A stretch of 64,000 nt of DNA from Larix kaempferi (lineage: Eukaryota > Streptophyta > Pinopsida > Pinales > Pinaceae), in the NCBI GenBank assembly GCA_027924585.1, contig BSBM01000712.1, forward strand, positions 878,001-942,000. The letters are read 5' to 3'. Positions 47,536-57,771 of the stretch are shown here, piece after piece. The stretch's first letter is position 1. Each line of letters opens with the position of its first letter. Below the pieces are notes generated by a model. That model did no database searches, was not told the origin of the DNA, and saw only the letters and a program-made list of their open reading frames with translations. Position numbers and translations under genes: made by a program.

Positions 47536-47990
47536 CTATATACTAAATAACTGCACATCAGGCAGACTATCTTCAATATTCATCGGCTCCTCTCCTAACT
47601 CGATCCTTGACAGATGATCAGGTCCCAAGTTCAGCCTACCTGGCTTGACAATAATTTCAAAGTCATATTCCTGGAACAGCAATAGCCATCGGCATATGCG
47701 TCCCCCTAACACCGGCTTGTTGACCAAATATTTCAACACAAAATGGTTAGTAAACATAAGGAAGTGTGATCCCAAGAAGTAGTGTCTAAATTTATGTAGG
47801 GCATATACCATTGCAAGGCCTTCCCTCTCAGTAGTAGTATAGTTCTTTTCTGTTGTTGAAAGCTTTCTGCTAGAAAATGCAATAGGGTGGTCAATACCTC
47901 CCTCTCCTGGCTAAGCTAACACAATCCCCAGGGAAATACATGATGCGTCAACATGGACATGGAATGGCTTCGTCCAGTCTAGAAAGACTA
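47536..47990 (-). pseudogene. Gypsy-A RNase H
   Basis: FHVHVDAS near 47970, EREGLAMVYALHKFRHYFLG near 47815 and LMFTNHFVLKYLVNKPVLGG near 47750, ending at FEIIVKPGRLNLGPDHLSRIE. The usual FTDH Asp is Asn here (TNH), so a catalytic residue is lost. At least one stop upstream. Confidence 0.85.
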
Positions 47991-47999
47991 GAATAGGCG

Positions 48000-48831
48000 C
48001 AGTGGCCATCTTTTCTTTTAATGTGTCAAAACGCTATTCGCATTCTGCGTTCCAAATGAATAGTGCGTCCTTCTTCAGCAGCTTTTCCATTGTTGTGGTT
48101 ATCTGTGCATAACCCTTTATAAATTTCCTGTAATATCCAGTATGGCCTAATGTAGATCACAACATCTTGATTGAATTTGGTGTTGGTAAGTTTGCAATAA
48201 CTGCAATCTTCGCAGGGTCTACCATCAGTCCTTGCTTACAGACAATATGGCCAAGTAAAATTCCATAAGGCACACAGAAAATACACTTTTTCAAATTCAA
48301 GGATATTTGATGCTGTCGACACTTCTCGAGCATTATGCGGAGATTCGTGCAATTATTTTTCAATAGAACAAATACAGTCCAATCATTAAAATACACTTCT
48401 AAAAACTTGTGCATAAAATCTTTAAATGCTGCGACGACGACTCTAGAGAATATGGCAGGTGCGTTCTTCATCCCAAAAGGCACGACGGTGTACTAGAATG
48501 ACCCCCATTTTGTAGCAAATGTCATCTTATGCCTATCCGCAGAATCAATCCTAATCTGATGATAACCAGAGAAACCATCAGTGAAAGAATATGCCTCATT
48601 TCCTCCAATGTAATCAAGCACTTCGTCTGTGAATGGAGTGGGAAATGGGTCGTGCATGGAAGCATCGTTCAGCTTTTTGAGATCCACACAAATCCTGATC
48701 TCGCCTTTTGCTTTCTTGTCTTGAAAAACCATGGGGCTAATCCCTTCGGATTCTTCGACTAGTTCAATGATTCCTACTTCTAGCATCTTATTTAGCTCTG
48801 CATGGACTTTTTCCTTATAGCGCGGATTCAA
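48000..48831 (-). pseudogene. Gypsy-A reverse transcriptase
   Basis: GEIRICVDLKKLNDASMHDP near 48690 holds the first catalytic Asp. DGFSGYHQIRI follows, then a CAG-to-TAG stop (SF-stop-YTVVPFGMKNAPAIFSR) at 48490. The active site near 48390 reads EVYFNDWTVF where the family has an F/L-DD pair, so the first Asp is Asn. Then NLKKCIFCVPYGILLGHIV. Enzyme dead. Confidence 0.9.
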
Positions 48832-49915
48832 TCTGTATGGCCTCTGCTTGACAGGCTTAGCACCTGGTTTTAAAGGTATTTACATGACCCCTAGGTCTCT
48901 CAAAATTCCTTTCATTTATGTAAATTTTGTGAGAAACAATTCTTGATACTCATGTAAGGTATCTCCGATCTCTGCAATAGTCTGATCATCCCAATAATCT
49001 CCTATTGATGCGAACTTCGGCTCTTTGTCTGTACCAATGTTCACTTTTTGTGTTTTTACTGGTCCAGTCATATCTGGGATTTCAAATGGAGGTCTTTCTA
49101 CCTCACCCACGCCTTCTGACTCTGGTTTATCTATGTTGCGCGGGTCCTCCTCATCGTCTTCATTTGTGTCATTGGTATCTTTAGCTAAGTTGTAACACTC
49201 GATCAGGTGCTCTTCATGTTCCTTCCATTCTGACTGTAGGTGCGCAGGAACGCACCTTGTCCCAAAAAACTCCTGCAATGTTATGTTTTGATGATGACAG
49301 TCGTCCTGGAATATGCGCTTCTCGATTAGCTGTAATGCTTCATGGATTAATGGATTCTCGTCTTCAAAACTAAAGTCCTTTCGGAAGTTCGTAGCGAGCA
49401 GCTCCCAAACAGTGAGTTCACTACGCAACTCCAGGTCGAGGTACCATTTCTCTGTGATACCCGCATCCAATGTATGTACAAATAAATGTACCCATTCTAT
49501 AAGTGGTCTTTCCACCCATGCCTTTGAACAGATTTCAATGTGCTAACTAGGGTCTGTCTGTCCATTATACTTTACAAAGGGTAAAGTAACCTTTTCGGCG
49601 AATCGGATCTGCATCTTAGTTCTGCATTGATCCCAAGTGGTCAATGTTTTCTTATGTGCATTCCACCATCTGGCAGGTGTATCGCGCAATGCTATATCTA
49701 AAGCTAGAAGTCTATGCTCATCTGGTATAACTGCAGTATATTCCCTTATGAAACTCTAAACATTAGCAGAACCATCATATGTGGGAATAGGACTCACCTC
49801 TTTTCCGATCCAGCGCAGTGATTTCGTAACCTGCACACATCTTCTTGCTAATACTTCATGCATGTGGCTTTTCCAATTATCCAGTCCTATATCCGAGTCA
49901 GAGATACAAGAAGTG
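48832..49915 (-). pseudogene. Gypsy-A second gag-like module and pre-RT linker
   Basis: Between protease and RT the minus strand encodes LALDIALRDTPARWWNAHK and TTWDQCRTKMQIRFAEKV (about 49600-49720), which has the Ar-Ww...W-f...rF pattern of Retrotrans_gag, then a helical region (EWVHLFVHTLDAGITEKWYL, 49515-49450). An acidic linker (DTNEDDEEDPRNIDKPESEG, about 49130) and VNIGTDKEPKFASIGDYWDD lead into RT. One or two stops. Its role is not known; it could be a duplicated capsid-like domain. Confidence 0.6.
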
Positions 49916-49923
49916 TCACATCG

Positions 49924-50780
49924 TCAGCTGAGCGTACCGTCCGCAGTAGGATTAATGTAGTCTTCCTTGTTCGCAGTCAGCTGGTATAGTCGGTCTAAAT
50001 CTTGAGCTTGGGATTCCTCCTGAATTGGCTCATTGTATCTATCACCATCTTTAGGATCTAATGGTGCGATGACCCTAAGATGCTTCCCTTCAAGGATCAT
50101 CTTCTTTGTCTTCAAGTTTATCATAGCCAAGTTATCCATAGCCCAATCAATTCCCAATATTGTTGGAAAAGGTTGACTATCATCCACAATTTCAATAACC
50201 TCAAAGTCTACATGACTCTGTACTCCGTCAATGTCAACTACTACATTAGCTAAGCAGCCAAAAGGTATGACCTTCTCCTGATTAGCCATCCGTAACTGGA
50301 TAGGTGACTAGAGCAACTTTGTTCGACCCATCTGCTGCCATGTCTGCTTAGTCAAGACATTCACTTCTGATCCCAGATCAAGGATGACTTCATCCATTTC
50401 AAAATCTCCTATCTGCGCAGTAAGCCTCATATCTCGGCCTATTCTTTTGTGCTTCCTTATATGATGTATAGCACTATCTGGAGTCTCTGTTTCAATCTGA
50501 GGTTCATACTAGATGATAAGCTTCTAGAGCTCTACAATGGCTTTTTCACTTTTTAGTAACTTCATGCAGCTTCGCAAGAACTGCGTAGCAGAAGTACGGA
50601 CATCTGTCGCAGTACTTGTTTTTCCATACGGAGCTGGCATGCCTTCAACATGCGGTGTTTCACTGCGCAGCGGGATCCTTGACGACTTATTGGCTGGTTC
50701 TCTAAAGGTATCCCGCGCATCAATGAAGATCTCCTTGTTCTTTTGTAGGTTAAGAGGGGGTGCTTTTCCTGGAGCTTTCC
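49924..50780 (-). pseudogene. Gypsy-A protease and gag-protease linker
   Basis: DEVILDLGSEVNVLTKQTW near 50375 holds the active-site loop, read DLG and not D-S/T-G. Next come VVVDIDGVQSHVDFEVIEI and PTILGIDWAMDNLAMINLK (50150). A stop lies near 50310. The stretch 50420-50780 has linker-like coding remains. The protease would process gag-pol. Confidence 0.75.
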
Positions 50781-52493
50781 TTATCCATACTGTTTCAAGG
50801 GGATCCTTCTTTGTATGTGCTTCCCCTGATGTTGAATCTTTCGCTCCTTTGTCGTGGCCTGTCTCAGTGCCACTTGCGTGACCACGTTAATGCTCGGATC
50901 CACTGGTCTATTCTCTACTGCGATCCACTGGACGTTTGGATTCGGAGCCTCTGTTCGTCTTCTCTTCTGCATTTCCACCTCTAATACTGGGCAATATTCA
51001 ATGACATGCTCAAAGGATTTACAATAGTTGCACGTAGTGCATGGGTTAACACAATCTCTAGACACGTGCCCGGGTTGGCCACAGTTATAACCAATGACTT
51101 GGCCGTGGCCTCTTCCTTGTGCTGGACCAGCATTTCTTCCTTTTCCGCGGTATCCACCACCATGACCTCTGTATCCTCCTTGGTCAGATTGTGCATTTTC
51201 TTGTTTTGGCTGGCCATATTCTTGTACGCAGTACAAGCCAGCGCCTTGCATTGAGTCCATATCCCTTTTTCTTTCATTCATTAATTCATATGCGCGGCAG
51301 TTGGATTCTTCATGTCCAACTGATTTACAAAAATTGCAATATAAATTCTTAGGATTTTTCACATATTTATGGATTAGGTAACAGTCTTCAGGTCTATGTC
51401 CCGTGGTTGTACAAATTTCACACCATGGGGCCTGATTCTGATTTAATGGGTTAGGTTCACCACTGTTAATATAGTCGCGGAATAAAGGGCAATGCTCGTA
51501 GTCATGACCTTCCTCTTTACAACTTGTACACCAGACCTCCTGTCTAGGTTCATATCTTTGTTCTTTACCATTTTTCATACTTTGCATTTCAAGTGTGAGG
51601 GTGGTCAACTGGTTTTGGATCTGAGACATCCCAGAACTAGTATCACCAATCTGCGAAGCTTCCAGCTTCATTGCAATTGCCAAGGCCTCTGCCTGGGATA
51701 GAACCTTCTGCTGCATCAATGGTAATCTGATATGGGGTAACAACGCAGTAATGAACCATTCTTTATGTTGTTCTGGTGGTATAACAAAACTTACTTGGTC
51801 TAGTAAGGTCTTAAATTTCTGATCAAATTCCCAGACCATTTCAGTTGGTCTCTACTTTATTTCCTTCAACTTAGTTATACATTGAGACTCAGACTTAGGT
51901 TTCTTGAAATCTGCCACCAGTGCGACTTTAATTTCTGCGAGCGTTCTCGGCTGTACGGTAGAGTATTTCATAAACCAATGTAGCACTCTATCCCTGAAAG
52001 TGGTGATGAGCTGTGCTTGCTTCACGGCATCGTCTTGGATTTGTCTTACACTCCATACGGCTTCACAAAGGAACCAATGCTGATCAGGGTCTTCTAGGCC
52101 AATTCCTCTGAATATTGGCAGTTTCATATCAGTGTTTGCCATTGTGCTAATAGGTGGTGGGCCACCAGGATTAGTGCACGGCTGCTGTAAAGGGATCTGC
52201 ACAGTAAATACAAATGGGACTATCAGGAGAGATGGACTAGGATGAGTCTTCTGCGGGGTGGTCTGCGTAGCGGGTGGGTTCTGCGATAAGGGTGGCGTGG
52301 TTTGTGCAGCCGGCAGATTCTCAGGGGTAAATGGTTGTGCAACTTCTCTATCAAGATCGCAGGGGATCTCAGTATCTATATGAAGTTTAGGGCCTTCCAG
52401 ATTCTTATTAATTTTATATCTCTTACCACTTCTAAGAGTATGTGTCTCTTCGTAAGAATCAATATATGTACTGTTTATCATGACAAACTTCAA
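50781..52493 (-). pseudogene. Gypsy-A gag with five CCHC knuckles
   Basis: One frame, with one stop at 51849. A Thr/Pro-rich N-terminal region (52400-52150) is followed by a Retrotrans_gag-type core (DRVLHWFMKYSTVQPRTLAE, 51960; EFDQKFKTLLDQVSF, 51830). Then five knuckles: CTSCKEEGHDYEHC, CEICTTTGHRPEDC, CNFCKSVGHEESNC, YNCGQPGHVSRDC (first Cys changed to Gly) and CNYCKSFEHVIEYC, between 51535 and 50985, with an RG-rich stretch before the fourth. It would bind the genomic RNA. Confidence 0.85.
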
Positions 52494-52498
52494 GCATA

Positions 52499-53008
52499 TT
52501 ACTGCATTCTTAGAACACCTTTCTCAGCTAACAACATCTTAATGTATAGACTAAGATTGTTCACAAACTTACCCTGGAATCCTTCGAAAAAATGTGCTTT
52601 TTCTTGGCTATAGGATTTGAGTGTGTCTACAACAAATTCTGTTACAAATCCTTCTAGCATATGATCAACCCAATAATCAACTGTGCATGACAACGGGTTG
52701 TCTAACACTTTAAGCTGCGCTGTGAGCTCGGGAGTCCACTCCGTAGGAACTCCTCCTTGGAAACAGTTTTTCTTCTCTGCGAGCCGCGAGATCCACACAT
52801 GCAGTTCGTTTGGAAACGATGCCCAAACAATCTCATGAATGTCGTCCAACAGATATCTATCCGACCACTGTGTGTCTCTTAGATGCGGATGTCTATTTTC
52901 TTGTCTGTTAAAATCGCTTATGGTCTTATCCCACCAAGCTTGGATTTCTGTCTTTTCGGGATTCCAATAGTCAGATCCTTCAGGGAACTGATATTCTTCT
53001 TCACACAT
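52499..53008 (-). pseudogene. Gypsy-A N-terminal (pre-gag) ORF
   Basis: 169 codons from ATG 53008, W- and acid-rich (EIQAWWDKTISDFNRQENRH, LLDDIHEIVWASFPNELHVW). It is in a different frame from the gag that follows, so either a frameshift has occurred or it was a separate small ORF. No named domain recognised. Confidence 0.55.
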
Positions 53009-53022
53009 CGTGATTGCAACTC

Positions 53023-53190
53023 AATGGAACCATTTCAACTCATCATGGATTCTAGCGCGGCAACGGAACCATTTCAACTCATCATGGATTCTAGCGCGAC
53101 AACGGAACCATTTCAACTCATCATGGATTCTAGCGCAGCAATGGAACCATTTCAACTCATCATGGATTCTAGCGCGGCAACAAAACCATT
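53023..53190 (-). repeat. 39-bp tandem array with putative PBS
   Basis: Four full units and one partial unit directly after the 5' LTR. On the minus strand each unit starts TGGTTCCGTTGCCGCGC or a near variant, 2 nt after the LTR end in the first unit, where a PBS is expected. The rest reads TAGAATCCATGATGAGTTG. The tRNA match is unclear; it resembles TGGCGCCGTTGCCGG-type sites with changes. Confidence 0.7.
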
Positions 53191-54876
53191 TGTTCGCTTA
53201 AACTGACCCAGAGGTTTCCAATTAGACCCAAGTTCTTTGTGGTTCTCCCTTTGACCAACAAAACCACTTCGCACCGGCCCTTTCGGCAACAACCTATGAG
53301 CAGGTTGAGGTCTCACCTGAGGTGTATCTTATGGGGTACTGCGGAATCAGGTTTCCACAGTAAATGATGAGTTGTTTATCTAAACAAGCTGCACAGCGCA
53401 GGACAGAAGGATGGCGCTGCGGGGCAAAGTGATGCGGTACGCAGCAGGATCTATGCTGCGAGCAGTACTATATGGTGGAGGCAACACTGGGGGCCGCCCT
53501 AAGGGTTTCTTACTACTGTGAATCTTCTTCTAGAACTCCAAGTCACCCACACTTATCCTCTACTTAGAAGATCTCAGAAACGTTAAGGCACTGAAATGAA
53601 TATCACTCATCCATTCATTCAGGCACTTACTAGTTATCTTTCTAGCGTTCATTTTAGAACTTGCATTATTACAATGTGAACCGAAATGATAAACATGATT
53701 AACTGTGCTACGTTCCTTCACTGTGCTTAAGAAAGTATTTAAACTTAAATGACTAATTCATGACCTTAACATATAATTGAAAATTTTGGCATTCATTTGC
53801 TTCCGTGGAACCTAGCATATCATTCCCAAACTTCTCCTATTAGTAAATGCATATCAAAGTTCTCATATTACAGCATGCAAGGAAACATTCAAGCATTCAT
53901 TCTACAAAAAATACAGAAAGTCATTCATTCATAAACATCATCACATAACATAGGATTTAACATGGCTCACTTCCCCGGATGGAAAGCTACATCCACAAGA
54001 ACAGTAGGTAATATATTTCCTTAAAAAGGGATGGGGCAACCGTTCTTAGTTTGCGCACTCAGCTGCAGACTCTCCTTTCTCTCGGATAGGTCTCTGCGCA
54101 CACAGCTGCAGAGCCTTTACAATATTCTCAGATTGGAGGGATTTTACAATACAAAAAGGTTATCTTCTTAAATTCTCAGCAACAACAAAAGAACAACAAC
54201 CCAAAAAGAGAGCCCCCATCCCATAGAAAATGTCTTCTTAAATAGATCATGCCCGAAGGTCATGTCTGTACAATGCCGAAGACCTAAAACCCAAAACCCT
54301 AAGGGTTTCCAAAATTGCATCGGTTTTCCAAACCGGCTTGCTAGCTCCTGGTAGCGTATGCTTGATCATAGCGGATCTCCACGTCCTCATTCTATCGCTA
54401 TAAGCCTTCCTGTCGCACTCTTGCCTGCATGCTACTTCTGCCGAACCGTTTCTCTCTAACAGTTTTACCTTCTAAGCGTGCCAAACGTCGGTTTCCTTAA
54501 CAACCCACGCATGGCCGCCTTCCTGTTTTGCCTATGTCCGCCGCTCGGCAATCTAGGAATATATTTTCCAAAAATGGCTGCTACCGGTCGAGCCAGTAGC
54601 TACACTTGATACTTGTCCAGCACACCGCTTTGCTGGCTCCACGTGGCCTCCTAACTCTGCAACACTACTTCGGTGCAGTACTGGTCTTTGCATCACGGCC
54701 AAAACTTCGATGCTGCGTGCAACTCCACAGTCTGGTCAAAAGTTGGATGCTACGCGTATCTTCATAGCATCCTCAATACTTAGCCAAAATTGTGTTTCTA
54801 AGCTGCGCTCAGCTCAGCTTTCCCTGCTTGCCTCAAAAAGGTGCTTCCAAAACTTCATGTCAACTTGGGCCCAACA
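53191..54876 (-). repeat. Gypsy-A 5' LTR (1686 bp)
   Basis: Plus-strand TGTTCGCTTAAACTGACC to GGGCCCAACA. Same length as 41101-42786. Confidence 0.95.
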
Positions 54877-54954
54877 TATGCTGTAGATATGCTGTACATG
54901 TTATTCTCTCAGTTAATATCTTAGATAAGATTGAAAATTCTGAAAAAACTGACA
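54877..54954 (+). repeat. Remnant of Copia-2 3' LTR (last 78 bp)
   Basis: TATGCTGTAGATATGCTGTACATG to CTGACA aligns with 36393-36470 and is followed by the target duplication CTATT. Confidence 0.92.
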
Positions 54955-57771
54955 CTATTATTATTTTTGTTCTGTCTTGGAAAAGATACGCTTGAAGCTC
55001 ATCAAAGGTTTTTTCATTCAAGAAGTCAATTGCAGCCTTTTCCATATCTGTATTTTTGTCCACGTTGTTCACAATTGAATGAGAATCTTGGGAAATTGTT
55101 TAGCGATTTCCCACTCTTCTTGTGAAATGACGAAATGGATCCACTGTGTTGTTATAAGTGCTGCTATTTGTTCCCAAATCACAGACTTTGAAATCTTGAG
55201 CAAAGGTTTTCCCATCAGTATTCTAGAAAAATCCCGAATGGTTTTTTGTAAATATACCTTAGACTATTATAGTTCTGAAATGGTCAGGTCTCTCTTGGAT
55301 ACTTCCTCATTGGAATTCCTTAGCTCATCACATTTGATGTTTAGTTGATCCTATGCTTGATTTAACTAAGCACATTTAAGACTCATTTATGCAATTGTCT
55401 GTGCGAGCTTATCTGTAGGGTCTGTTGAATATGTGGTCTACAAAGTTGCATAATTTTGAAGCAGAGTGCCTTGATTCTATTTTTTTGAGCTCATTTAATT
55501 CACTTTACAAAGAAGTGATATTTTCTTTGAGTGACTGGCCATCAGTCGATGCCTTGTCTAAATCGGATTGTATCACTAGAACCTTAATTGTTTAAGAGTA
55601 CTCAACCATGGCGATATTGAGCCTCTTATTCAAACCTGCAATCTCTTTATATTTTTATTTTAACATGATTTGAACCAGAGTTACATCACTTGGATCCTTT
55701 ACCAATTTGGTAATTTCTTGCTCCAAATCAACGATCTTCAACTGCTTGTCTTTATTAGATGAATTTTCGTTTTTCAGTTGTTTTTCCAGTCTGTTGACTG
55801 TAGATTGCAACTTATTAGTAATCATAGTGTATTTCATCACATATCTGTATACACCTTCCCCTGTCTTTCGGTGAAGTTCCATGATGTTTTTTGAAGGAAC
55901 GCGTCCAAGTTAACTATGACCTGAGTAATCTTGAATTTTGAAGGGGCCTTCTTATCTCCAGGCACAAGTGCTTCTAAAGTTGCCATCTTCAGGGTCCCTT
56001 GTGTTAAATCTAATGCAGACAACATCCTAGACTAATGTCCTATCTCAATATCTTTCTTCAGAAAAAGAATTTTCTAAAGATCAATATTGTCATCCTTAAT
56101 TTGGGAGTATAAACCAAAACGTCCAGCCTTAATTGGCAATGTTGTCACCAACACATCCTGTTGAAAATATGTCTCCTACTTCTGAGGCCATGATGCACAG
56201 AGGAAATTTTCCAGTATGACATGTTCCAGAGGTGTAGGAGTGGGTTTAAGCTACAATGTTGTGCTGGAATCCTTCTTCGATATGGATTTCTTTGACTTTG
56301 ACTCCTTGCTCTCATATTTATCCCTGTCGACATCATAGGTCAGATTAGGGGTGATCCTCTTTCCCAAGTTATCAACTTTATGTGGAGTGGTAATGGCTGG
56401 TGTTGCTACTGCTTGAATTAGATCTTAATCCAATTTCACTTGCTCTGAGCTATCCAAGTTGGCGATTTTGTCCAGTATTGGGTGTGGCTCATGAGGATAA
56501 GTTTTTGCTCTAGCAGACTATCTTTTCTAAGAGATGATCCCTTTAGGATCGTAATTCCATGTAAAATTTGTGGGGAAATTGAAAGCTACCACCATATCTT
56601 CAACCACTATTTGAGTGGTCATGATTCTTACTTTAAAAGTCCTAGCTTCATTGGGGACTTTGAAGGTCCTAGGGCTATTTCCCTTCATGAAGTGTACGTC
56701 ATCACAGTTGAACCTTTGGAGGATGCATTCCAAGGAAAATATCCTTGGAGTCGTGAATACCGGAAACTGGTATGAAGCTAGCTCTGCTCCATATACTCGA
56801 ATCTTAGTGTGGGTCTCAAAATAAAACCAATCCCCATTGAGTCATTAGGATTTAACTGGAGCCAATTCCTACACTCCAGAAATATTCTGGGAGGAGGAGC
56901 ATCGACTAATAAGGAATAAATTTTAGTTACAACGTAATATCCACAAACACACAAAATACTTCATGACTTGGAAACAGGGCAATTGACTTCTGGAGGTCTT
57001 CTCGGTTGAATAATTCCTTATTTTGATATATGATCATGTATATTAAAAATGAATTACATATGAACAACTTTCTAGAAGAAAAAGTATTGAACTACAAATA
57101 CATGGACTGAGCAACGAACGATGCCATATCTAACTTAATTGGAGATTCTTGTTGTGACAAATTGATAAGAAAGAGGAATCCTAGGGCAGAATAATCATTT
57201 ACCAAGTCGTGATCATACTCGAGGACCTAGCAGATCCTGGACAATGCTGGTCAAGCTTTCTCTGAGAATATTTGCAGACTAAACATTGACTATGTATTAG
57301 GCAGGTCTGCTCCTATGGGAATTAACATACCGACGAATGCTTCTCTACTCTCTTATGATAATTCTTTGATCTTTCCTGCCAAGACCTCTTCATCGAATTG
57401 GAAGCTCGAAATATCTTCTTCGGTATTCGTCATCTCCATGATGAGTTCTCTTTTAATTGGGAAGACAGCTGATTCTAGCCGAGAAATAATTTCCTTCTTC
57501 TTGGGTACATATCTTTTGGCACACCATTGCACCATCTCGAGGAAGGCTCTGGCCTGAGGTCGGACCATTTTTGCCAATCCAAAACTCCAGAGGTGGAATA
57601 AGTCATTTTCATTCTTAGCCTAGTATTTGGCTTCTCTAGATAATTGATGTAGATTGGGGATCGATGATACATAGTCATGGATATCAACATGCTCATCTCC
57701 TAGGTGCTCTTATTTATTAAGTGTAGAGTATGCAGCGGGAATTGTCTAAGGGTTAGTGGTTGAAGCCATGA
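54955..57771 (-). pseudogene. Gypsy-B downstream ORF, N-terminal and middle part
   Basis: A likely start is MASTTNP at 57771, followed by a globular region (ARAFLEMVQWCAKRYVPKK, 57577-57353). The middle is strongly decayed with frameshifts. A coiled-coil region at 55882-55655 (TNKLQSTVNRLEKQLKNE, KIVDLEQEITKLV) and FDELQAYLFQD near 54990 run into the Copia-2 boundary. With the part at 35872-35310 the original ORF was about 3.1-3.4 kb. Position after integrase, size and coiled-coil content are like the Gypsy-A downstream ORF, but I see no clear sequence match. Function unknown. Confidence 0.6.

Larger units (their letters stand above)
41101..54876 (-). mobile_element. Gypsy-A: Ty3/gypsy element with downstream ORF
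   Basis: Two LTRs of equal length (1686 bp) have TGTTGG...CCAACA or similar ends. In minus-strand order: PBS-repeat array, N-terminal ORF, gag with five zinc knuckles, protease, second gag-like module, RT, RNase H, integrase, downstream coiled-coil ORF, hairpin, PPT. The flanks ATGAT and TATGC do not match. LTR differences near 1 in 13 over the first 120 bp indicate an old element. Confidence 0.92.
35873..54954 (+). mobile_element. Copia-2: non-autonomous copia carrying Gypsy-A
   Basis: It starts TGTTGATG and ends CTGACA, with CTATT directly on both sides (35868-35872, 54955-54959), a perfect 5-bp target duplication. The parts are 5' LTR, PBS, 2.7-kb leader without gag or integrase, RT-RNase H, arrays, then Gypsy-A (41101-54876) and only the last 78 bp of the 3' LTR. 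About 1.4 kb (Copia-1 equivalents 3936-5356) is missing at the Gypsy-A insertion. Confidence 0.92.

Noticed and set aside
53010-53206. Plus-strand 13-residue repeat protein (EPFQLIMDSSAAT units)
   Set aside because: It is antisense to the Gypsy-A leader and comes from the 39-bp PBS array; no reason to think it is translated.
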